From NCBI GenBank assembly GCA_964628455.1, contig CAZVPD010000172.1, positions 1 to 7,491 on the forward strand: a stretch of 7,491 nucleotides of DNA, read 5' to 3'. The position numbers were made by a program, and so were the translations under genes. Below are positions 1-5,752 of the stretch, piece after piece. Position 1 is the stretch's first letter, and the number at the start of each line of letters is the position of its first letter. Under the pieces are notes generated by a model, which had not been told where the DNA came from, did no database searches, and saw only the letters and a program-made list of their open reading frames with translations. This stretch comes from JAQVWU01 sp964628455. Its GTDB lineage: Bacteria > Bacillota > Clostridia > Oscillospirales > CAG-272.

Positions 1-33
1 TATTGAAATCCTAAAATAAAGCGAGAATAATAT

Positions 34-1365
34 ATGTATATTTATATAAAAGTTACAATTTTGACAATATTGATATTTGTATCAATATTGTCATGTTCAT
101 GCAATACAAATAACAGGACAATTCCTCTTATAACCTCAGTAAACAGCAATGCTGCTTTTATTTATACCGATTCTGATGATATTCCTTTAACCACAAATTA
201 TAATGCTATAAACGGCATATCAAAATTGCAATATACCGACGGTTATTTGTATTTTAACAATTGTTTTGCAGCTAATAGGATGAATTTCTCAGAAAACCGC
301 ACGTTAATGAGGTATAATGTTAAGGCAGGAACATTAACTTCAGTATGCACCGACCCGCTTTGCAAACATAATTTCATTGAATGCCCGTTTTACGCTATGT
401 ATGACACCTTTTATATAAATAACAATAGCATTTTATTCGCTCAGGTATATTATGAAACTGAATACGGAAACACAAACATGTGCGGTTTTTTTAAAGCGTA
501 TAACTTAAAAACGGGAAAAACATCGATCAGAAACGAAATCAATACCCGGAGTTATTCGGAGTTCCCAAAAAAATTGATTTATGAAAATTACGTGTTTTAT
601 TACGATTATGTATACGACAAGATACTTGATGAGTGGTTTTTTGATGTCTGCCGATGGAATACGGTCAATAATACCGTAACGAATTTAAAAGCATATAACG
701 GCACCGACAACCGGAATTCGCAATATTTTGTTGTATTGACATATTGTTTCCTTTTTGCTAAAGATACCAGGATATATTTTACTGACGGACAATCAATATT
801 TTCGACCGATATCGATTTAAAGGATAAAGAAGAACTCACTTCCATACAATACTTGTCTGAAGCATTTACGGACGGGGAATATATATATTATAGTGTTCTG
901 ACAGACAGCGATACCGGCATTGTATCGATTCACAGGATGAACATCGACGGCAGCGATAATATGAATCTTGGTATATCGTGCGGAGGAGGAAGTTTGGTAA
1001 TAACAACCGAATATTTATATTATAAAAACGGTGACCGAATATCCATCGGAAAATGCCATGTAAAGGGAGCATCCGCCGATGAAGTTATTTTACAGGACAG
1101 CGAAATCTGGCGGTGCCGGCATGACGGCACGGGTAAAGAACCGGTATATAAATTCGAAAATGAATACAAATACCACCGGACATTATATGAATGCTACATA
1201 GGCAATTATATATACGGCTTATATAATTATTGGGTCGATCCAAACAATGACGGCGTTTTCGAAGACAGCGACTGCTATTTCAGCGCCGGGACATCAGATA
1301 GATATAATATTATACAAATCGATATGACAACAAAAGAAACTACCATAATCAACGGTATAAATTGA
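34..1365 (+). CDS. DPLC/CPFY-motif surface lipoprotein, paralogue 1
   Basis: A 443-residue exported lipoprotein of unknown function. Residues 1-20 form a short hydrophobic signal ending in a lipobox-like I-L-S-C, so C21 is the likely lipidated cysteine and the protein should sit on the outer face of the membrane. The body is rich in aromatic beta-strand patterns (YLYF, YIYY, YLYY, YIYG) alternating with polar turns, as in beta-propeller proteins (DUF5050-like; assignment from memory, not searched). The most conserved block is C105-x4-C110-x-H112-x4-C117-PFY, a possible metal site. Near the C-terminus D402, N404, D406, G407 and D413 resemble a calcium-binding DxDxDG loop. The start at 34 is needed to include the signal peptide, although its ribosome binding site is weak. 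It is homologous over its length to the genes at 1561 and 5753. Reading frame and exported nature are sure; function is not known. Confidence 0.88.
   Translation: MYIYIKVTILTILIFVSILSCSCNTNNRTIPLITSVNSNAAFIYTDSDDIPLTTNYNAINGISKLQYTDGYLYFNNCFAANRMNFSENRTLMRYNVKAGTLTSVCTDPLCKHNFIECPFYAMYDTFYINNNSILFAQVYYETEYGNTNMCGFFKAYNLKTGKTSIRNEINTRSYSEFPKKLIYENYVFYYDYVYDKILDEWFFDVCRWNTVNNTVTNLKAYNGTDNRNSQYFVVLTYCFLFAKDTRIYFTDGQSIFSTDIDLKDKEELTSIQYLSEAFTDGEYIYYSVLTDSDTGIVSIHRMNIDGSDNMNLGISCGGGSLVITTEYLYYKNGDRISIGKCHVKGASADEVILQDSEIWRCRHDGTGKEPVYKFENEYKYHRTLYECYIGNYIYGLYNYWVDPNNDGVFEDSDCYFSAGTSDRYNIIQIDMTTKETTIINGIN
62..93. repeat. 14-bp perfect inverted repeat inside the signal-peptide codons
   Basis: TGACAATATTGATA at 62-75 is followed by the 4-nt loop TTTG and the exact reverse complement TATCAATATTGTCA at 80-93. 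The palindrome lies 28 nt inside the lipoprotein gene and encodes the hydrophobic core of its signal peptide. As RNA it would form a stable AU-rich hairpin just downstream of the start codon; as DNA it has the symmetry of a dimeric regulator site. Only the left arm is kept in the related leader at 1519-1532. The repeat is read directly from the sequence; a role is inference. Confidence 0.8.
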
Positions 1366-1460
1366 TATCGGAGTATTCCTGAGTTTCTGTAATATTTCAT
1401 TTTGACTAGTTGTGATTTTGCGGCGAAATAATTATATTACATTAGACATTGATATTTATT

Positions 1461-1538
1461 TAAATCCTTATAGAAAGCCAGAGTAAACTTATATATATTT
1501 ATATAAAAGTTACAATTCTGACAATATTGATATCCGTA
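1461..1538 (+). repeat. Degenerate copy of the first lipoprotein's 5' end
   Basis: Positions 1491-1538 match 34-81 at 44 of 48 bases, and weaker similarity with short gaps extends back to about 1462 (against about 6). The copy includes what is the start codon of the first lipoprotein, here changed from ATG to ATA (1491-1493), and the codons for its first 16 or so residues. The match fades at about 1538, which corresponds to the loop/right arm of the palindrome in the first gene. A separate AAGGAG and ATG for the second lipoprotein follow within 25 bases. This looks like the remnant of a duplicated gene start, or a shared leader whose use differs between the two copies. Confidence 0.8.
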
Positions 1539-1560
1539 CAATGAGCATTAAGGAGAAAAA

Positions 1561-2835
1561 ATGAAAAAGGTACTGTTTATTCTGTTAATGGCTGTTATGC
1601 TGTTTACATCCTGCGAAAACAACCTCACCTATCTTGATACCACGCCCGTTGCAGACTCGTCTGCAACCGGAGAATACACTTACACCGAATCCGACGACGG
1701 CGTGCTGCCGTACAATCCATTGAACGGCAGCGAATATTTACAATTCAGAGATGGTTTCCTCTACTTTTTCAGCACTGCAGGCGGCTCATCAGGTATTTCA
1801 ACTCTTATGCGTCTCAACGTAAAGACAGGTAACATTACCTCTGTCTGTACCGATCCGCTTTGTCAGCATGACAACGCCGACTGTCCGTTTTACGGTGTAA
1901 ATAATTTTTGGATTGTCACACCCGACAGCAATATACGCTATTTTCGCAATTATATCGAATCTATCAAAGATGCAAACGGCTTCACTGCCGACACTGTTAT
2001 AAATGTATCATTCTACACCTATGATACGCATACCTCACGGATTACCGTCAACGAAGAGTTTGTCCCGAGCGAAGGCTGGGACGGCGGTAACGAGTTTTAC
2101 TCAGGTGATTACCGCTTTTATCAAGCACAACTGTATGATGAAGAAACAGATTCTTATAACTACGCAAACATGCGCATGGACATGACAACGAATAAAAAGA
2201 CCGTCATAACTGAAAATACCGACAGGATGCTGTTCATCATCAACGAGCGGTTGTATCTCACCGACAGCGCGGTCATTTATTCGGTTGATTTTAACGGCGG
2301 TGATCGTATCGACTGCGTTTCCGGGCGTTTCGCAGGACAACAGATACTGACCGACAGCAAATCCATATACTACACAGCCGACGGCGAATTGTACCGGATG
2401 TTGCTTTCGAGCGGTAAGGAGGAACCTCTCGGCGTTTACCCAAACGAATTTTATTATTATTATCTGACCGGAAATTATATCTACTACATCTCAGGTGAAA
2501 AGGTTGTGTTAGGCAAAGCGAAGATCAGCGGCTACGCGAGTGACATTGTGACGCTCGAAGGCGGTGAATTCTGGCGCTGCGCGTACGATGGGAGCAATAA
2601 TGAACTTGTTTATAAATTCGAGGGAGACACAGTGGGACTCCGTCCGATTTGGGCTGCCGTAGCCGGAAATTATATTTACTGCATGTACACATGGTGGACT
2701 GACGCAGACGGCGATGGTGTCTACATCGACGGCGACAACGGCTACAGCTTCCCCGCAAACGGAAATACAGCTTGTACAATCATGCGCATAGACGTTACGA
2801 CGGGTGAGGTGTATTTCATAAAAGCGGCAGTATAA
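1561..2835 (+). CDS. DPLC/CPFY-motif surface lipoprotein, paralogue 2
   Basis: A 424-residue lipoprotein related along its length to those at 34 and 5753. The start is fixed by a good AAGGAG (1550-1555) five bases upstream. The signal is short: M-K-K, a hydrophobic stretch, then F-T-S-C with C18 as the lipidated residue. C96-x4-C101-x-H103-x4-C108-PFY is the shared cysteine/histidine motif. Repeated aromatic strands suggest a beta-propeller outside the cell. An EF-hand-like loop is clearest here: D381, D383, D385, G386, D390 and D392. A WRC motif (C340) is shared with paralogue 1 but absent from paralogue 3. The gene is visibly richer in G+C than its relatives (37 of 60 bases at 2701-2760), suggesting a different recent history. 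Its function is unknown. Confidence 0.9.
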   Translation: MKKVLFILLMAVMLFTSCENNLTYLDTTPVADSSATGEYTYTESDDGVLPYNPLNGSEYLQFRDGFLYFFSTAGGSSGISTLMRLNVKTGNITSVCTDPLCQHDNADCPFYGVNNFWIVTPDSNIRYFRNYIESIKDANGFTADTVINVSFYTYDTHTSRITVNEEFVPSEGWDGGNEFYSGDYRFYQAQLYDEETDSYNYANMRMDMTTNKKTVITENTDRMLFIINERLYLTDSAVIYSVDFNGGDRIDCVSGRFAGQQILTDSKSIYYTADGELYRMLLSSGKEEPLGVYPNEFYYYYLTGNYIYYISGEKVVLGKAKISGYASDIVTLEGGEFWRCAYDGSNNELVYKFEGDTVGLRPIWAAVAGNYIYCMYTWWTDADGDGVYIDGDNGYSFPANGNTACTIMRIDVTTGEVYFIKAAV

Positions 2836-2908
2836 TTGTTGATATTTATACTCATCAGACTCACCCAGAATAATGGGCTAATTCATTTTATAAATAAAGG
2901 GTATAAAA

Positions 2909-3019
2909 ATGACCTATATACATTACGAAATGCATAAGCTCCCCGGTATACGATATATATGGATTTTTTTTGCGGTTCTGCTTATCGTAATTGCCGGATT
3001 ACGCGTGTATACTGGATGA
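2909..3019 (+). CDS. Small single-span membrane peptide (36 aa)
   Basis: A short reading frame of 36 codons with ATG at 2909 and TGA at 3017-3019. AAAGGG at 2896-2901 lies seven bases before the start. The product has a polar, histidine-containing N-terminus (residues 1-15), a hydrophobic segment at about 16-31 (YIWIFFAVLLIVIAGL) and a short R-V-Y-T-G tail, so it should insert as a single membrane span. It lies 73 bases upstream of the sigma-factor gene in the same direction and may be co-transcribed with it. I do not recognise a family. It could be chance, but the ribosome site, clean hydrophobic span and position favour a real gene. Confidence 0.5.
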   Translation: MTYIHYEMHKLPGIRYIWIFFAVLLIVIAGLRVYTG

Positions 3020-3092
3020 ATGTATCTAAGACTTGACCTTAGGAGAAGGTGGCAGCGGATGATGAATTTGTCATTAATAGGAGAACATCATT

Positions 3093-3684
3093 ATGTTTTT
3101 ATTATTGCTTGCGGCACTAAGCGAAGATGAACGCAGTTTCATGGAAAAATTATATGATGATTATAGCGGTAAAGTACTGGCGATTGCACGTATGTTTTTG
3201 CATAATGAGCAGGATGCAATGGAAGCGGTAAACGATATTTTCATAAAAATCATGAATCACGCCGATAAATTTATGCAAAGTGACTATGATAAAATCGGCA
3301 GCTTGATTGTTCTTGATTGTTATATACAGCAGGGGAGTTTTACTCGATCTTTATCGGCGCCACAAAAAAGCCGGTAAGATATTTACCTCCGATATATTTA
3401 CAGACGACAATGAAGAAGAATATAAAATCGATATTGCCGACAGCGAAGCAGACATAGATAATATATTTATAAACAATGAAACTGTTAATTTTTTTGAAAA
3501 CGCTTTACATACATTAAAACAACAGGATAAAGATATTATAAAATTAATGTATTATTATAATTACAAACAAAGAGAAATTGCGGAAATATTAGGTATGACA
3601 GAATCAAACGTCAGTACGCGTCTTGCGAGAGCTAAAGTTAAATTATTTGTGTATTTGAAAGGTGAGATATATGACAGACTTTAA
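3093..3684 (+). pseudogene. ECF-like sigma-70 family factor, frameshifted by a 10-bp duplication
   Basis: An RNA polymerase sigma factor of the small ECF-like type. AGGAGAA at 3079-3085 sets the start at 3093. The reading frame covers region 2 (about residues 10-72, with the helical AMEAVNDIFIKIM segment) and then hits a frameshift at 3302-3321, so the product as read would end at 3377 after 94 residues without region 4. The remaining frame, ending at 3684, encodes the rest of the linker and region 4 (about residues 129-185), with the DNA-binding helix-turn-helix at QREIAEILGMTESNVSTRLA. Removing one copy of the 10-bp repeat gives an uninterrupted 193-residue protein, a normal length for the family. 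The 3' end overlaps the anti-sigma gene by 14 bases, typical of a coupled pair. Family call is confident; whether it is dead or reversibly off is open. Confidence 0.85.
3302..3321 (+). repeat. 10-bp perfect tandem duplication in the sigma gene
   Basis: CTTGATTGTT occurs at 3302-3311 and again directly at 3312-3321. With both copies the sigma frame is lost. With one copy the codons run S70-L71-I72-V73 straight into I-Y-S-R-G-V-L-L-D-L-Y-R-R, as expected for the family. The duplication is therefore the full cause of the frameshift. Confidence 0.93.
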
Positions 3685-4347
3685 TTCAAAAAAAGCAGAT
3701 GCATTATTATATATGTCTGTCGGCGCACTGGTACGGGAAGATCTGGATTTTGGAATTCGTTAGACGGTTCAAATTCAGTTTTCGATAATAAATTTAATAA
3801 GAGAATTAAAAAACTATTTTTACGGGAAGCAAAACATTACGCAGATACCGCTCCAATACGCAGCTTAAAACGTGCATTGGTTACCTGTCTGATTATTTTA
3901 TCTGCCGCATTCCTGTTATCTATGAGTATTGCGGCTGTAAGAAACGAATTTCTCGGAACAATATCAAAATGGTTTGATGAATATGTCGTGATTAACTTTA
4001 TTGCGGATGATACCGCTGCGGAAAGCATTATAAAGAAAGAGCCGGCATATATACCGGGCGGATATGAAAAAATTGTCGGTATAGATACGCCTTTTATGTG
4101 TACAGCGGATTATTATTTTAATAAAGATCTTATGTTCTCATATTCACAGCAGCCGATTTCAAGCGGCAGCGCTTTTGATAACGAGAACTGTGAAATTTCG
4201 GAACTAAAGATCAACGGTTTCGATGCTATTTTATTTAAAGGTTCAGATTATAACACGCTGTATTATCATGATGATATAAGTTCGTATACGATAACCGGGT
4301 GCATAAGTTCAGACGAACTAATAAAAATTGCGAACAGTATACAATAA
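3671..4347 (+). pseudogene. Membrane-anchored anti-sigma factor with DUF4367-like C-terminus, frameshifted
   Basis: The ATG at 3671 follows AGGTGA and overlaps the sigma stop by 14 bases. The frame reads 30 residues and meets TAG at 3761-3763. From 3751 the next frame continues the protein without a break to TAA at 4345-4347: W-N-S-L-D-G onwards. One extra T in the run at 3748-3751 (GAT-TTT-TGG) would join them into 225 residues, so a single-base loss is the simplest explanation. The reconstructed protein has a cytoplasmic N-terminal segment of about 68 residues that would bind the sigma factor, one membrane span (about 69-91) and an exported C-terminal domain. That domain carries P-A-Y-I-P-G-G-Y and ends with a Y-T-I-T-G ... 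ELIKIANSI pattern like DUF4367. A homopolymer sequencing error is an alternative. The role follows from operon position and topology. Confidence 0.78.
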
Positions 4348-4417
4348 AACAACAATAGCACAAAATTTAAGTGCGTTTGATTTACCGCTTTCATATAAAG
4401 GATTGTCTATTGTATAC
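4337..4417. repeat. 10-bp inverted repeat flanking the anti-sigma 3' end
   Basis: GTATACAATA at 4337-4346, overlapping the anti-sigma stop codon, is the exact reverse complement of TATTGTATAC at 4408-4417, with 61 bases between. A further ACAATAG near 4351-4358 could pair with the same downstream arm. The right arm is not followed by a T tract, so it is not a typical terminator. It may be two half-sites or an mRNA 3' structure; the function is unknown. Confidence 0.45.
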
Positions 4418-4455
4418 AAAATAACAAACTTGAATCGATTACATTTCACAAAGTT

Positions 4456-4514
4456 AAAAAAATGTTAAAAAAAGTCGAAAAAAAGTGTGATATTTTTCCT
4501 GTTCGAGCGTTATA
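4456..4514 (+). promoter_or_regulatory. Candidate promoter with three phased A7 tracts
   Basis: Three runs of exactly seven A lie at 4456-4462, 4467-4473 and 4478-4484, an 11-base period that predicts intrinsic bending and resembles an UP element. Directly after them comes GTGTGATAT (4485-4493), a possible -35 region, and CGTTATA (4508-4514), a possible -10 region with the CGT start often seen in ECF promoters. This places the transcript start near 4520, about 34 bases before the start codon at 4554. A housekeeping reading (TGTGAT, 17 bases, GTTATA) is also possible, so the sigma type is not settled. The region lies between the sigma/anti-sigma pair and the secreted-protein genes. Confidence 0.5.
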
Positions 4515-4553
4515 TGTAGTAGAAGCCTAAAAAATATGAAAAGAGGATTATTT

Positions 4554-4991
4554 ATGAGAAAGCGGTTTCCGGCATTATTTATTACACTGCTGTTGATGTT
4601 CAGCTTTGTTTCGCTTAATGTGTTTGCTGTAAATCCGAACGAAGAAGATAAAAAAGCATCATCTTTTGTACAACCGCAGTGGAGCACATTCACAACAATA
4701 ACTTGTTCTTTAAACTTTAGCGGAATAACCGGGTATGTAAGTGCTAAGGCAAATGCAACATCGTCAACTACTCAAATTGAAGGAACTATGACAGTATATA
4801 ATAAAGTTCTTCTCTTTTGGGTTGAGGTTGATAAATGGACAGGTATAGCTTATACAAATACAATTAATATGAGCCAAACATTTACCGGAGAAAGCGGTAA
4901 AAATTATAAGCTGGTATTTGAAGCTACAGCAACATATAATGGTGGTTATATTGAAAGCGGATCATATGAAACAACGGCATCTTGTCCGTAA
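4554..4991 (+). CDS. Small secreted protein, beta-rich (145 aa)
   Basis: A secreted protein of unknown function. An upstream in-frame ATG at 4536 exists, but AAGAGG (4541-4546) lies seven bases before the ATG at 4554, so that start is preferred. Residues 1-25 form a type I signal peptide: basic M-R-K-R, a hydrophobic core, and V-F-A before the expected cut. The mature part of about 120 residues begins with a charged linker (NPNEEDKK), followed by Ser/Thr-rich alternating strands with two Cys (in ITCSL and near the C-terminus), which could form a disulfide. The style resembles small Firmicutes exported beta-sandwich proteins with a W-T-G motif. It is the first gene after the sigma/anti-sigma pair and has its own promoter candidate, making it a likely target of that regulator. 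Confidence 0.82.
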   Translation: MRKRFPALFITLLLMFSFVSLNVFAVNPNEEDKKASSFVQPQWSTFTTITCSLNFSGITGYVSAKANATSSTTQIEGTMTVYNKVLLFWVEVDKWTGIAYTNTINMSQTFTGESGKNYKLVFEATATYNGGYIESGSYETTASCP

Positions 4992-5006
4992 CAACATAGT
5001 ATGCTA

Positions 5007-5070
5007 AAGTAAACTTCGACGGGAGTTTGCTTATATAAAAATAAATCTGTTAGCTTGCTTTGACGTCGAA
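5007..5070 (+). other. Structured RNA segment between the two secreted-protein genes
   Basis: AAGTAAACT (5007-5015) can pair with AGTTTGCTT (5024-5032) using one G-U pair, leaving the loop TCGACGGG. The loop bases TTCGACG (5015-5021) are also the exact reverse complement of CGTCGAA (5064-5070). The two pairings could combine as a pseudoknot or alternate. No T tract follows, so this is not a clear terminator. The pairing is visible in the sequence; a regulatory role is speculation. Confidence 0.35.
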
Positions 5071-5135
5071 AATAGCTGCAGGTATATGTAAGGAGTTAAC
5101 GAAAGCCAATGATCCAGTTAATTTGATGAGCCGTA

Positions 5136-5170
5136 TTATATCAGCGACTCTATATCATAAGTTGATATAA
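5136..5170. repeat. Competing inverted repeats upstream of the second secreted protein
   Basis: TTATATCA at 5136-5143 and TATATCA at 5151-5157 can each pair with TGATATAA at 5163-5170 (8 and 7 bases). The last arm ends 14 bases before the ribosome binding site of the gene at 5198. The arrangement allows two alternative hairpins, or a repeated operator half-site. The short AT-rich arms make chance a serious alternative. Confidence 0.35.
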
Positions 5171-5197
5171 GTGATTATACTAAAAAAGGATTTTGAA

Positions 5198-5626
5198 ATG
5201 AAAAATAAAACTCTGATAACCTTTTTAACAACAATTTTATTGTTATGTATAATGACAATAAGTGTGTTTGCGTTACCCATCTCAACGCAAGGTATTACAA
5301 GCGCTACTCTTGGTAATATAACTCTAACTGGAACAATCTATACATGGGAAGATTATAATAGTGTATCATACACATATGGACGGACTGGATTGAGTTCGAC
5401 AAGCGGAGTTCAATCTGCATATGTAACAGTTAAATTATATTCTTATCAATATCCTAACAACCCAACTTCCACTACTGCTTCATTCTCAGGTTCTTCATTA
5501 ATGACAACATCAACAATATCGGTAGATAATGGAACACATGCAACCAGTACACATAATGCTGTTGTTATTTATAACGGTGTTGTATACACTTTACAAAATC
5601 CTTTATCAATAACAGAAACATATTAA
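5198..5626 (+). CDS. Small secreted Ser/Thr-rich protein (142 aa)
   Basis: A secreted protein of unknown function. The frame is open further upstream from a GTG at 5171, but AAAGGA (5185-5190) seven bases before ATG 5198 and a proper signal peptide favour 5198. Residues 1-25 give M-K-N-K, a long hydrophobic core and V-F-A before the cut, matching the end of the signal in the preceding secreted protein. The mature part of about 117 residues is very rich in Ser, Thr and Tyr with alternating strand patterns and has no Cys, unlike its neighbour. It has no lipobox or membrane span, so it should be released or held in the wall by other contacts. The strong hairpin at 5656 follows its stop, so it is probably the last gene of the unit that starts at the promoter near 4500. 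Confidence 0.82.
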   Translation: MKNKTLITFLTTILLLCIMTISVFALPISTQGITSATLGNITLTGTIYTWEDYNSVSYTYGRTGLSSTSGVQSAYVTVKLYSYQYPNNPTSTTASFSGSSLMTTSTISVDNGTHATSTHNAVVIYNGVVYTLQNPLSITETY

Positions 5627-5655
5627 TATTTACTTTTCAGCAGTCTAAAGTATGA

Positions 5656-5701
5656 CGAAACTTGCAACAAGTATAAAAACTTGTTGCATTGTTTCGATTT
5701 T
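5656..5701 (+). terminator. Strong hairpin terminator after the secreted-protein genes
   Basis: TGCAACAAGT (5663-5672) and ACTTGTTGCA (5679-5688) form a perfect 10-bp stem around ATAAAA. An outer stem CGAAAC (5656-5661) with GTTTCG (5691-5696) adds six pairs across a small internal bulge. ATTTTAT follows. The hairpin is strong, but the T run is short, so termination may be partial. It separates the secreted-protein genes from the third lipoprotein. Confidence 0.7.
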
Positions 5702-5752
5702 ATAAAAATCATTGATTTCAAAATGACCTTTTTCTATAGAGGAGAATGAGAA

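Noticed and set aside
606..1072. Minus-strand reading frames of 68-79 codons inside the first lipoprotein
   Set aside because: They lie wholly within a well-supported gene, have no ribosome site or recognisable domain, and are Arg/Ser/Cys-rich as expected of antisense frames.
1402..1430. TTGACT with a -10 box about 17 bases downstream, ahead of the second lipoprotein
   Set aside because: The -10 candidate (GAAATA) is poor and better AT-rich boxes are at wrong spacing, so it cannot be supported.
2862..2876. CCCA...TGGG hairpin after the second lipoprotein as terminator
   Set aside because: Only four base pairs and no T tract follows.
3307..3684. Separate gene starting at TTG 3307 encoding sigma region 4 alone
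   Set aside because: No ribosome site precedes it and its content is the exact continuation of the upstream sigma frame once one 10-bp repeat is removed.
3746..3754. Programmed -1 ribosomal frameshift in the anti-sigma gene
   Set aside because: The site is GGATTTTGG, which lacks the X-XXY-YYZ slippery pattern, and no clear downstream stimulatory structure was seen. A lost base is simpler.
5089..5126. Leader peptide with TAAGGAG at 5089-5095 and a 5-codon frame at 5109
   Set aside because: Spacing of 13 bases is too long and the peptide M-I-Q-L-I has no attenuation-type codon run.
5712..5740. Promoter TTGATT, 17 bases, TATAGA before the third lipoprotein
   Set aside because: The transcript would start inside or after the ribosome binding site at 5738-5744, leaving no usable leader.
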